Source of the DNA: Halomonas salipaludis
GTDB taxonomy: Bacteria > Pseudomonadota > Gammaproteobacteria > Pseudomonadales > Halomonadaceae
Length of the DNA: 64,000 nucleotides
Reading direction: 5' to 3'
Assembly: GCF_002286975.1 (NCBI RefSeq)
Contig: NZ_NSKB01000004.1
Span: 186,001 to 250,000, forward strand
The position numbers were made by a program, and so were the translations under genes. Below are positions 55,255 to 64,000 of the stretch, in pieces (the first letter of the stretch is position 1; every line of letters starts with the position of its first letter). A model generated the notes under the pieces. That model was given only the letters and a program-made list of their open reading frames with translations. It was not told the origin of the DNA and did no database searches.

Positions 55255-58200
55255 TTACCAGTGGAAGCCCGCACCGACCCCTGCACCGAAGTTGCCTTGA
55301 GAGTCGCCGGAGACATTGAGCTTCGCCGCCCAACGACCGTTGTCGGAAAGCCGCGATGCGCCGACGGAGACCGCCGACTCACCGTTGTAGGTACCGGCCC
55401 CCACCGCCAGCATGCTCTTGCCAGGCTTGTACGCTTGGGGGACGGAGGCCATGGCCATGGCACTTGCGGTGCCGGCATTGGCCTGATCTTCCACATCGTC
55501 GATCCGACTATGCACGCCACCAATTTGCTGCTCGAAGCGCTGGCTGAGCTCACGCATCTGGCCCAGATTCACCGCATCGCTATCCTCGACACCGGCTGAA
55601 ATATTGCGCAGCCGTGTCGAGGTGCCTTCCTCACCAAAGGTGACCGAGCTGTAGTCCACGTTGCCGTCGCCGTCGCGGTCGTAGTTCACCGAACCGGCTT
55701 GCACCGATTCCAGCTGCCGTACGTTGACCGCATCGGTGGCTTCGGTACCGCCGGCCACATTGGTGATTTGCCGCTCGCTGCCTTCACTGCCCACCGACAC
55801 CGCGCCCTGGGTCGAGGCGACCGACTCGCCGGAGAAGGCTTCTTCCTGGCCATCCATGCCTTCACGCTGGGCTACCGAGCCAGCCCCCAGCGCTACACCG
55901 CCTTCACTCTCCGCCCGAGCGCCGTCACCTGCCGCGACGCTGTGGTCCCCCGCCGCCACGCTCTCGGGCCCCATTGCCACGCTTTCGTCACCCTCCGCCT
56001 GAGCCGCAGCCGCCTCGGAGTTGGCGGTAAAGTACTTGCTGCCGCCCTCCTCGATGTTGCTGACCTGGTTCTGCACCTCCCATAGCTGGCTGCCATTGAC
56101 TGCATCGCTGCTCTCTTCCGACACCTCGCCGGCCGCCACGTTGGTGATGGTCGTACCCTCATCGCCTTCCAGCGTGATGGAGTCGTAATTCACGCTGCCA
56201 TCATCATTGACGTCGTACTTCACCGCTTGGTCGTTCAATTCCTCGAAGCTATCGCCGAGATTCGCTACGTCGCCCTCGACGTTGGTCACCCGGTTATCGA
56301 GCTCGGTGACATCGCCCTCCACCTCACCGACCCGCCCCTCGATACTTTCCACGGCCTGGTTGGTGGCGTGCAGCTGCGAGCCGTTGATCGCATCGGTGCT
56401 ATCGGCACTCACGCGACCGGCCGCGACATTGGTGATGGTACGCTCGGCACCATTGGCTCCCACGCTCACGGTAGCCACAGGCTCAGCACCCGCGAACTGA
56501 TACGTTTGACCGGCGATGTCGATACTCGCCGTACCGACCGCCTCACTCGTTTGCGCCCCCTCACCCAAGGCGACGCTGCCTTGGTGATCAGCCTGGGCAT
56601 CGCGCCCCAGTGCCAGCGCATCCGCCGCCGTCGCCGTCGCCTCGTAGCCCACTGCCGTGGCACCCGGCGCCTGTGCAAAGGCGTCGCTCTCGGCCAAGCC
56701 ATTCTCGTTGGTGCGCGCATAGCGAATACCGCGCCCATTCTCGTTGACGTAGGTCTCGCTGGTATCGCCGGCAATCTCAATAAGCAAATCGCCCGTTTCT
56801 TCGATCGCCTGATGCGTGGTGTAAAGCTGCGAACCATTGATGGCATCGGTGCTGTCTTCTTCGATACGTCCCGCCGCCACATTGGTGATGGTACGTTCCT
56901 GGTCTTCATCACCCACGCTGACGGTGCCCACCGGATCGCTGCCAGCAAATTCATAGGTCACGTCATTGATGGTGGTCCCGGAGGTGCCCACCGGGGCCGA
57001 GGTCACGGCGTTGCCGCCCAGCGCCACGCTACTGGGGTCACTTGCTACCGCTCCGGCCCCCAGCGCAATGGACTGTTCGCCGGTGGCCTCGGACTCGGTG
57101 CCCATGGCAATCGCATCGGGCAAGGAGACATAGGCTTGCTGGCCGATCGCCGTTCCCCCCGGGGCCGTGGCCTCGACCAATGCCCCATCCCCCATGCCGA
57201 TGCCGCGATCGGCGTTGACGATGGTATCGGGACCGACGGCGATGGACTCCTCCCCCACTGCCAACGAATCATTGCTGCCATCCTCATCGGCAGAGTTGGC
57301 GTGGAAGTAGAGGGTGCCAGTCTGCGTCACCGAGGAGATCGCTCCCTGCAACTGGCGAATGGTCACCGCATCCTGATTCTGCGTGCCATCCGCGACGTTG
57401 GTGATCTGACGATACGCCTCGCCATCACGCCCGACGGAGACAGCGCCAAGCAGTTCCTGATCGTTGGTGTTGTAGGTAATGGTCGCCGACCCTGCATCAA
57501 TCACGCCGTCGGTGGGCGCCGTCTCACGATCAACGATGGACTCAGCCCCCAACGCTGCACCACCGACAATATTCGCTTGCGCCTCTCGCCCGAGGGCCAC
57601 GGCATCTTCTTGTGTAGCGCTGGCACCGACGCCAGCGGCCATGGCGTTGACACCGGAGGCACCGTCATTGTCGTAGTTGTCGCCAATCACTCCACCGTCA
57701 TTGACGCTGTAATAGCGCGTGGTGCTCTCATCGATGGATTGGTCGAGTTGCCCCAGGTTGACGGCGTGGTCGTCTTCGGTGCCGTCGGCCAGACCGACGA
57801 TCTGTTGGCCTCCCATGTCGATACCGCCGCCGTCGATCACCGGACCGCCGTCGTTGATGGTCACGCTGTCCAGTGCCAAGTCGTCGTTCAGCGCGATCTG
57901 CAGTTCGTCGTCGTCAGTCACCTCGGTGCTGAGGTTGGCATTGCTGCCCACGATATTGAACGTCTCGCCCAGGCGACGCTCGGTCTCGCCAGAGTCACCG
58001 CCGAAGGTCAGCGGGGTGTCGGCAATCTCCTCAGTCAGGTTGGTGACCTGGCCGAGGTTGACCGCGTCGCCTTCCTCGATCGCATCGCCAACGTTGGTGA
58101 TGCGGTTGTCGCTCATGTCGATTGTGGTGTTCTCGGCGATGGTGAAGCTATCGCCGCCGAAGACAGTATCGCCTTCGGTGATGTTGAACACTTCGTCGCC

Positions 58201-60348
58201 CTCGTGGGTGACGCTGAGATCGCCTTCCAGCAGTGTGTCGCCTTCCACCGTGAGATTTTCGCTGATCTCGACGTTGCTGAATTCGACGTCATCGGCGGTG
58301 GCCACGCTGATCTCCTGGCCGTCGCTGGTGATCTCGATATTCTGGCCATCCAGGAAGGTGACCGTATCTCCGGGCGCCACATTGGTCGACGCATCGGCAT
58401 TGGTCTGTACGTCCCAGCCCTGGCTGGCTACGTCGCCGACTTCGTTGAGCTGCCCCAGGTTGACCGCATGGTCGTCTTCTGTGCCGTCGGCCAGGCCAAC
58501 GATCTGAGTATTGCTCATATCGATGCCGCCACCGTCGATCACCGGCCCGCCGTCGTTGATGGTTACGCTGTCCAGTGCCAAGTCGTCGTTCAGCGCGATC
58601 TGCAGTTCGTCGTCGTCGGTCACTTCGGTGCTGAGGTTGGCGTTGCTGCCAACGATATTGAGGCTTTCGCCCAGGCGACGCTGGGTCTCGCCAGAGTCGC
58701 CGCCGAAGGTCAACGGGGTGTCGGCAAGACCTTGCAGCTGGGCCACGTTGACGGCATCGCTGTCCTCGGTACCGGCCGCCACACCGGTGATCTGGCGATA
58801 CTCGCCAGCGTCCGCATCCCCGACACTGATCGCCGAGCGGGTCGAGGTCGTCGACAGGATAGCGGTGTCATCGGCGCCCTCGGGAACATAGCCGGCAATG
58901 CCGGACGCCGTGCTCGCAACCGAGCCGGAACCCAAGGCGACACCCCCTTCTTCCGTCACGTCCGCGTCATTGCCGAGTATGAAGGCATCGGCGACATCGA
59001 CATCGTTATCGTTACCGATAAGGCGGCTGCCGGTGGCGGTCTCCGCTAACACGTTGCGGTTGCCGAAGGCACCGGCCTCATCGGCATCGATGGTATTGTC
59101 GTTACCCAGCGCATAAGAACCGCTACCGGTTATGATATTCGGATCACCGACAGCCCCTGAGTGGTCACCACTGACCTCGTTTTGATAACCGATACTGATA
59201 CTTTGCTCGCCGGAGGCGATCGCCCCCGTGCCTACAGCTAATGAATCTACCCCAGACGCCTGACTTTCCAGGCCCATGGCAAAGCCGTTAATACCGGTTG
59301 CCGCCGCTTGATGGCCGATTGCCACCGAGTCAGCACTCTGCGAGTTGGCTAAAAAGCCAATTGCCGTAGAACGCTCACCGACAGAAGACGCCTGATCGCC
59401 AATGGCAGTGGCACTCAGTTCGGCTTGAGTATCGTTGCCAATCGCCACGGCGCGACTAGCCGCGGCATCCGCTAGTGTACCGATCGCGACAGATTGCTCA
59501 CCGGCAGCACCGGCCTCGCGCCCAAAGGCAATGGCGTCTTGTTCACTCGCTACGGCCTGTGTACCGAAAGCAAGTGAATCAGTACCACTGGCCTGTGTAT
59601 TGTCTTCGGAGTAGTCCCTTTGAGAGTCCGCAGAGCCAATGGCAATGGCACGTTGCCCGGAGGCAAGAGACGACTGCCCCATTGCCACGGCGCCATCGCC
59701 AATGGCTGCCGATACATTACCAAAGGCAATGGCGTTTCTGCCGGTAGAGGCTGACTCCCGCCCTATCGCCATGGCTGCCCAGCCGATAGCAACCCCGCGG
59801 TTGCCCAGCACGACGTTATTATTGCTGCCAGCGTACGAATAGGCACCAATGACCGTTGACGCACCTTGGTTGGTTGCGGGAGCTTCAGCAATCGAGTTAG
59901 CACCGATGACAACAGACCCGGGAGATGTCGCTTGAGCATCTGTACCAATAGCCACCGCCCCAGGAACAGTTAACCCACCTGAGTAGTCAATTGGCACGCT
60001 ACCGTCCAACACAAAGGGGTTTGCCCAGTAAAGCGTTGTCAACCCGTCGTCACTTGCCTCTGTTCCGTCGCCCACCTGCAAGCCATCACCGCTACCCTCC
60101 AACACCGCACTCTGGGCAGCAAAGCTGGGCGCTGATAGTGTCCCCCCCCCTGTAGCCATGAAGGTCACAAGTGTTATAGAAAACAGTGGCCGTGCACTAA
60201 CCGGGGGCCGCTGTATGGCTTGAGCACTTGTGCTGCGTTCAGCGAGCCCCTGCTGTGTAGCGGCTTTACCACGTCGGCAGGCTACTTCCGGCGCCACTAT
60301 TGACCGTCCCAGCGCACGGTTCCATACGATGCGATAGACCTTATTCAT
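55255..60348 (-). CDS. trimeric autotransporter adhesin (YadA/AtaA-like)
   Basis: A 1697-residue type Vc adhesin. The N-terminus MNKVYRIVWNRALGRSIVAPE is the extended signal peptide region (ESPR) of large autotransporters. Residues about 110-480 are YadA-head repeats (AIGxxAxAxGxxSVAIG pattern). Then alternating neck/stalk modules follow (DAVNVAQLQGL, AVNLGQL, ITNVAAGR..STDAINGSQL). The C-terminal 70 residues (SMLAVGAGTYNGESAVSVGAS to GAGFHW) are the YadA membrane anchor ending in aromatic W. It forms fibres for adhesion, autoagglutination or biofilm. The TpgA-like lipoprotein follows in the operon. An almost repeated 234-residue unit is noted separately. Confidence 0.95.
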   Translation of the reverse strand: MNKVYRIVWNRALGRSIVAPEVACRRGKAATQQGLAERSTSAQAIQRPPVSARPLFSITLVTFMATGGGTLSAPSFAAQSAVLEGSGDGLQVGDGTEASDDGLTTLYWANPFVLDGSVPIDYSGGLTVPGAVAIGTDAQATSPGSVVIGANSIAEAPATNQGASTVIGAYSYAGSNNNVVLGNRGVAIGWAAMAIGRESASTGRNAIAFGNVSAAIGDGAVAMGQSSLASGQRAIAIGSADSQRDYSEDNTQASGTDSLAFGTQAVASEQDAIAFGREAGAAGEQSVAIGTLADAAASRAVAIGNDTQAELSATAIGDQASSVGERSTAIGFLANSQSADSVAIGHQAAATGINGFAMGLESQASGVDSLAVGTGAIASGEQSISIGYQNEVSGDHSGAVGDPNIITGSGSYALGNDNTIDADEAGAFGNRNVLAETATGSRLIGNDNDVDVADAFILGNDADVTEEGGVALGSGSVASTASGIAGYVPEGADDTAILSTTSTRSAISVGDADAGEYRQITGVAAGTEDSDAVNVAQLQGLADTPLTFGGDSGETQRRLGESLNIVGSNANLSTEVTDDDELQIALNDDLALDSVTINDGGPVIDGGGIDMSNTQIVGLADGTEDDHAVNLGQLNEVGDVASQGWDVQTNADASTNVAPGDTVTFLDGQNIEITSDGQEISVATADDVEFSNVEISENLTVEGDTLLEGDLSVTHEGDEVFNITEGDTVFGGDSFTIAENTTIDMSDNRITNVGDAIEEGDAVNLGQVTNLTEEIADTPLTFGGDSGETERRLGETFNIVGSNANLSTEVTDDDELQIALNDDLALDSVTINDGGPVIDGGGIDMGGQQIVGLADGTEDDHAVNLGQLDQSIDESTTRYYSVNDGGVIGDNYDNDGASGVNAMAAGVGASATQEDAVALGREAQANIVGGAALGAESIVDRETAPTDGVIDAGSATITYNTNDQELLGAVSVGRDGEAYRQITNVADGTQNQDAVTIRQLQGAISSVTQTGTLYFHANSADEDGSNDSLAVGEESIAVGPDTIVNADRGIGMGDGALVEATAPGGTAIGQQAYVSLPDAIAMGTESEATGEQSIALGAGAVASDPSSVALGGNAVTSAPVGTSGTTINDVTYEFAGSDPVGTVSVGDEDQERTITNVAAGRIEEDSTDAINGSQLYTTHQAIEETGDLLIEIAGDTSETYVNENGRGIRYARTNENGLAESDAFAQAPGATAVGYEATATAADALALGRDAQADHQGSVALGEGAQTSEAVGTASIDIAGQTYQFAGAEPVATVSVGANGAERTITNVAAGRVSADSTDAINGSQLHATNQAVESIEGRVGEVEGDVTELDNRVTNVEGDVANLGDSFEELNDQAVKYDVNDDGSVNYDSITLEGDEGTTITNVAAGEVSEESSDAVNGSQLWEVQNQVSNIEEGGSKYFTANSEAAAAQAEGDESVAMGPESVAAGDHSVAAGDGARAESEGGVALGAGSVAQREGMDGQEEAFSGESVASTQGAVSVGSEGSERQITNVAGGTEATDAVNVRQLESVQAGSVNYDRDGDGNVDYSSVTFGEEGTSTRLRNISAGVEDSDAVNLGQMRELSQRFEQQIGGVHSRIDDVEDQANAGTASAMAMASVPQAYKPGKSMLAVGAGTYNGESAVSVGASRLSDNGRWAAKLNVSGDSQGNFGAGVGAGFHW
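57745..58727. repeat. two ~281-bp direct repeats inside the trimeric autotransporter gene
   Basis: Copies at 57745-58025 and 58447-58727 are offset by 702 bp (234 codons), so they preserve frame. By eye about 30 of 281 bases differ (roughly 89% identity). The encoded unit runs from AVNLGQL back through NDGGPVIDGGGIDM to TPLTFGGDSGET. Such repeats allow the fibre to lengthen or shorten by recombination in 234-residue steps. Confidence 0.85.
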
Positions 60349-60574
60349 GAGCGCCCCTCAACTTCCCGCTTATTATTCCCAGCACGCGGCATTCAACGCC
60401 ATACTATTGACGGTTAATGCGCGCCCTAGCATTGCATCGCCTAGCAGTATGAGGCGATACATCATTTTTCATTAGTTACTCGTGAAGTGAGTATTAGCGG
60501 TTAAGTACAGGGGCCGCAAACAACTTGATCGTTAGTGCAAAGTTTTAAGAGTCAATCAGCCACACTAATCCAGT

Positions 60575-60602
60575 CCAGCGCTGGCGGTCAGGTCAGCGCT
60601 GG
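60575..60602. terminator. hairpin downstream of the giant adhesin gene
   Basis: Perfect 9-bp stem CCAGCGCTG/CAGCGCTGG with a 10-base loop, 22 bases after the stop of the adhesin at 60624. No T-run follows on the minus strand, so termination is not certain. The remaining 60349-60574 upstream of the trimeric adhesin is AT-rich and should hold its promoter; I see no gene there. Confidence 0.5.
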
Positions 60603-60623
60603 TTGGATAGCTTATTTATTTCC

Positions 60624-63600
60624 TTACTGATCCACAGTAATGGCTGACTCAACCCTGAGTTCAGCGCCCTCAGTAGCACTATGGTAGACGCTGAATTCGC
60701 GTCCATCTTCAGTAACGGTACCGTTTTCGGACCAGCCACTGCCCAGCTCGACACTGTCACCTTCATCACCGTAGATGAACAGTTCGTTGTCATCGTCGGT
60801 CATATCGACTACGTCGTCGATGGTCAGGTCGCTCAGAGTATGATCCTGGCCTTCCGGCATCAGATCGAGGATCTCGATATTATCGAGGTTGGCGTAGTCG
60901 TCACGGTCTAGATCCTGGCCATAGCGCAGTTGGACGATGTCTTCACCGTCGAGCCCATCCAGTGGATCACCGCTGTAGAGCAGGGTGTCGTCGCCTTGGG
61001 AGGGCGTCACCGGGCTGATGTTCAGCGGCAGGTCTTGCGGCTCGGTGAAGTCTGTTTCGTCAGCGTCAATGTTGTCATCGAAATCATTCGATTCAACGGT
61101 CTTGGCGCGTACTGAGACACCGTCGTCGTCCAGGGCGTTAGCGGCCTGCAGCACATGAACCTGGTTGATCATGTCGGACGGCACCCCGGCGAGCGTATAA
61201 GTACCGCCATCCGCCGCATCATACTCCCAGTTGTCCTCGAAGCCGGGCGCTAGCTCCAGTGCGCCGTCTTCTCCGGTCGGCAAGTAAAATGCCGCGTGTT
61301 CACCGAGCCCGGTGAACTCGAAGGTGGCCGTCTCGCTGCCTGAGTAGTCTTTCATATCAGCGTTAAGGTTCAGCCGCACAGGCTCGACTTCGTTGCCAAA
61401 GCTGGAGTTGGGCGCGATCTCGATACCATCGGCCACGCCCTCCACGATCAGATTAAACTCACTCGAGGTAGCCTCAGGTTCGATGCCCGGCTCCCCGGAA
61501 AGCACCGTGAACTGGATGCCCTCGATCTTCCCGGACTCATAGCGCGGCGGCACGATGCCGATGTACCCCGGCAACTCACCCTCTTCGGTGACCGGGACCG
61601 ACCAGGTGTTGGTACCGTCACCATCGGATCCTGAGTTATTAGCGGACTGTACATTCTCGGCATTATCGCCGTAGACCACGGTGTAGCCGTTGGGCACGCC
61701 CTCGAAAAACGCCGATTGCACCACTTCGGAGTCGTCGCTCAACTGCAAGTTGCTGACTTCGACCTCAATCGGCGCATCGCGGTCCTCGCCATCCCGCTCC
61801 AGCCCCATCGCATCTTCCACGCCGAACTCGACGAAACCGCTGTTGACCGGCTCAACACCGAAGCTCTCGGAGACGATAGTGGATTCGACGTTCTCGGCCC
61901 CTTGCTCGCGGCCGAATACGGCAACACTCACCTCCACACTTCCGGAAGCGTACTGCGCCGGGCGATAGCTCAACCCCTCCAGGCTAGCACCGCCCTCAGC
62001 GTCCAGTGTCACACCCTCGATGGCAAAGTAGGTCTCTCCCTCGATGGTCACTTCCGTCGCGGTGATCGGTTCTCCGTTCCAGAGCAGTTCGCCCGACTCG
62101 TCCATGCCACTGTCGTCGACGCGGACGTATACCGTATCCGAGGGCTCCTCGTTGTCATCCAGCAGCTGAGCAAAGGCGCCATCTGCTGGATTGCTCAGCG
62201 TAATGCCGAGATCCAGCTCACTCTCCTCGTCCTGAGACTCGCTGGCGTCGCTGGGCATATCCAACGCAACACCAAAGGGATCGGTCACCGGCGTTACCTC
62301 TGGCTCGACCCTTGCCGTTTCCACCTCCTCGATGCCACTGGCCGCGTAGGTGGTCAAGGTGGCATCGAAGCCGAAACCATCCAGGCTATTGTCGTTGCCA
62401 TTCTCCGGCGCCCTCACCTGGATCTGGTTCAGCAGATCCTGAAGCGCATCGTTGTCACCCGAGCCAGCGGCATAATACACCGTCTCACCGTCTACCTGGG
62501 TTTCGGTCATGCCGATGATCTCTGTGCCCTCGGGCACATCGGTCAGCGTGATCGAGAAGCCCCCTTCATCGGATTCGTCAAGCTCGCCGGTCAACAGGTT
62601 AGCAAGCGATTGGGCTTCATCCTCGGTCATCACCGCGTCTTCATCATCACGCACCTCCCAGGTGCTGATATTGGCTGGCTGGGAGTCATCCGCGTCGCTG
62701 TCATCGAAATCGCTGTCGATTTCTAGAGTCCAATCCACACTGGCCGATTCAACATCCGGTGCCGGTGCGCCATCGCTGGTGTAATCGCGGGTAAAGGCCG
62801 TGATGCTGATGTCGCCCTCGAAACCATCCTGGAAGCGAGTCGCATCGCCCTCGACCTGAAACGTCAGGGTCTGCTCGAGCGGTCCGGCGAACGCCTGGTC
62901 AACGTTCAACCGCCACTGACCGGTGGTCAGGTCATTGTTCGCCGATCCCGGGGTTTGGCCGATGAACTCGGCGCCCGCCACGCTCACCCCCAGCGGCACG
63001 CCGTCGATAACGATATACTCCAGTCGCTCGCTGCCATCGTGGTCGGGTTCATCGTTGGCGTCCGGGTCGGGCGCCTTGTTCAGCTCGACGACCACGTCGA
63101 AATCACCGTTCTCATTCACGGTAATCGACTCGGCATCCGTGTCGCCATCGATGCTGAGCAGTGTTATCTCCACCGGGTCGGTCACCGCGTCGATGCTAAC
63201 GTCGTAGGTATCCTCGATGGTCTCGGTGACAGGCTCCACCTCACCTTCATAACCGCTCCACGGGGCGACCTCGATATCGTATTCAATCGCAAAGCCGAGC
63301 TCGTCACCGGCGAAGTTGGGAGCCCCCTTCAGGTAGATATTGTCGAGGGCATCGCCGGTAATCTCCAGCCAGCCATCCTCAAGCGTGATACCGTCGGCGC
63401 CATTAGCCGCCGCCTCGGCTAGGGTCGGCGCAGTGTCGCCGGTGCCCAGGTAAAGCTCGAACTCATCCTCATTGATGTCGCCGGCATTGATGCGCACGGC
63501 GGCAAGCGTTTCGTTCTTCTCCTCAGGGCTGCCAACCAGGGTAAAGTCCAACTGCTGGAAGGCGTCCTCCTGAGCCGTCACGCTGGTGCTGATGGTCGCC

Positions 63601-64000
63601 GTGGCCACCGGCGTGACATCGAGCCGTACGTCGGTGTGCTCATGCGTCGCCGAGTTGCCGTCATCCTCGGTAGTGATCGGTGCGACCTGAAAGCTCACTT
63701 CGCCACTGAAGTGCTCAGGGAGGGTCAATTCAATCTGTGCCAGCGTGTCCGCCAGGGCATCTCGGATCTGCTCCAGCGACTGGCCCTCTGCGATATCCTG
63801 GCTGATCATCCACTGGCGTTCTTCGCCCGTCCCGCCAAGCGATGAGACCCCACTGCCCTGCAGGGAGAACTCAGCGTCCAGCCCCTCCAGGCGCAGGGTA
63901 AGGCGCTCAGAGCCATCGACATCGTCCATCTCTAGGCTTTGTGCGCCGATCAATTGATCCAGCGTCACTCCATCGCCCTCAGAGACTTCAGCTTCCTCGA
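60624..64000 (-). CDS. giant repetitive surface adhesin, C-terminal part (cut by window edge)
   Basis: At least 1124 residues; the frame stays open through position 64000, so the GTG at 63968 is internal and the true start is outside. The protein is very acidic, with repeated Ig/cadherin-like beta modules (for example LDVTPVATATI, ITLLSIDGDTDAESITVNENGDF, GVALDMPSDASESQDEESELDLG). The end, LDNIEILDLMPEGQDHTLSDL...NELFIYGDEGDSVEL...ITVDQ, resembles the C-termini of large type I-secreted adhesins of the LapA/BapA class. No RTX nonapeptides are seen in this part. Extracellular attachment or biofilm is the likely role; it neighbours the trimeric adhesin operon on the same strand. Confidence 0.82.
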   Translation of the reverse strand, partial: EEAEVSEGDGVTLDQLIGAQSLEMDDVDGSERLTLRLEGLDAEFSLQGSGVSSLGGTGEERQWMISQDIAEGQSLEQIRDALADTLAQIELTLPEHFSGEVSFQVAPITTEDDGNSATHEHTDVRLDVTPVATATISTSVTAQEDAFQQLDFTLVGSPEEKNETLAAVRINAGDINEDEFELYLGTGDTAPTLAEAAANGADGITLEDGWLEITGDALDNIYLKGAPNFAGDELGFAIEYDIEVAPWSGYEGEVEPVTETIEDTYDVSIDAVTDPVEITLLSIDGDTDAESITVNENGDFDVVVELNKAPDPDANDEPDHDGSERLEYIVIDGVPLGVSVAGAEFIGQTPGSANNDLTTGQWRLNVDQAFAGPLEQTLTFQVEGDATRFQDGFEGDISITAFTRDYTSDGAPAPDVESASVDWTLEIDSDFDDSDADDSQPANISTWEVRDDEDAVMTEDEAQSLANLLTGELDESDEGGFSITLTDVPEGTEIIGMTETQVDGETVYYAAGSGDNDALQDLLNQIQVRAPENGNDNSLDGFGFDATLTTYAASGIEEVETARVEPEVTPVTDPFGVALDMPSDASESQDEESELDLGITLSNPADGAFAQLLDDNEEPSDTVYVRVDDSGMDESGELLWNGEPITATEVTIEGETYFAIEGVTLDAEGGASLEGLSYRPAQYASGSVEVSVAVFGREQGAENVESTIVSESFGVEPVNSGFVEFGVEDAMGLERDGEDRDAPIEVEVSNLQLSDDSEVVQSAFFEGVPNGYTVVYGDNAENVQSANNSGSDGDGTNTWSVPVTEEGELPGYIGIVPPRYESGKIEGIQFTVLSGEPGIEPEATSSEFNLIVEGVADGIEIAPNSSFGNEVEPVRLNLNADMKDYSGSETATFEFTGLGEHAAFYLPTGEDGALELAPGFEDNWEYDAADGGTYTLAGVPSDMINQVHVLQAANALDDDGVSVRAKTVESNDFDDNIDADETDFTEPQDLPLNISPVTPSQGDDTLLYSGDPLDGLDGEDIVQLRYGQDLDRDDYANLDNIEILDLMPEGQDHTLSDLTIDDVVDMTDDDNELFIYGDEGDSVELGSGWSENGTVTEDGREFSVYHSATEGAELRVESAITVDQ

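Noticed and set aside
56227-59049. A 940-codon open frame on the plus strand
   Set aside because: It lies entirely antisense to the trimeric autotransporter and mirrors its repeats; composition and lack of domains mark it as a shadow of repetitive high-GC coding sequence.
60624-63968. GTG 63968 as the start of a complete 1114-residue protein
   Set aside because: The frame continues without a stop to the window edge with similar acidic repeat-type sequence, so this GTG is internal.

Overview
The window is a high-GC chromosomal segment of a gammaproteobacterium. A halophilic or marine Halomonadaceae-like organism is my best guess, inferred from gene content (cmoA/cmoB/cmoM, hemP with a haem-uptake operon, a TIGR02647-type protein, a REP-type hairpin pair, an M4 protease with an emfourin-like inhibitor, and a NaChBac-like channel). 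No rRNA, phage or complete insertion sequence was seen. Most genes are housekeeping, tightly packed, and often joined by ATGA overlaps.

Layout. 0-0.65 kb: start of leuA behind a classical leucine attenuator with a leader peptide rich in CUA codons. 0.67-2.1 kb: protealysin-type M4 protease and emfourin-like inhibitor. 2.2-5.2 kb: voltage-gated sodium channel, PilZ/HD-GYP-like protein, TIGR02647 protein. 5.2-13.2 kb: serB, parC, parE, yqiA, pgi. 13.3-16.5 kb: cmoA, a phospholipase-D-like gene, cmoB. 16.6-19.4 kb: Fec-type metal-chelate ABC importer with a candidate Fur box. 19.7-20.3 kb: membrane zinc peptidase. 20.4-26.3 kb: haem uptake operon (Fur box, hemP, TonB receptor, hemS, hmuT, hmuU, hmuV) whose permease hmuU carries an internal deletion plus frameshift. 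26.3-33.5 kb: App1-like phosphatase, cysDN split by a REP pair, cpdA-yqiB-nudF, a TPR protein, greB.

33.5-45.9 kb is the most unusual region. Two divergent gene sets encode an alpha-dioxygenase/cyclooxygenase-like haem peroxidase, a small protein whose C-terminus resembles a P450 haem-thiolate region, an Old Yellow Enzyme, two paralogous membrane-anchored dihaem cytochromes of the RoxA/OdsA type, two paralogous small membrane proteins, a PEGA-like protein and a patatin lipoprotein. An alpha/beta hydrolase and a lysozyme-like protein follow. Together they look like a fatty-acid release and oxygenation (oxylipin-like) locus. This is inference from domains and operon structure. One end is closed by a 179-bp miniature element with terminal inverted repeats.

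45.9-51.7 kb: rsmC-cmoM, an amidase, a PAS-PAS-GGDEF-EAL protein read from TTG, and tRNA-Arg(CCT). 51.7-54.4 kb: an AT-rich insert next to the tRNA with an RpiR-type regulator, a Sel1-repeat protein and a small lipoprotein. 54.4-64 kb: surface adhesion, with a trimeric autotransporter adhesin and a TpgA-like OmpA-family lipoprotein in one operon, next to the 3' end of a giant repetitive adhesin that runs off the window.
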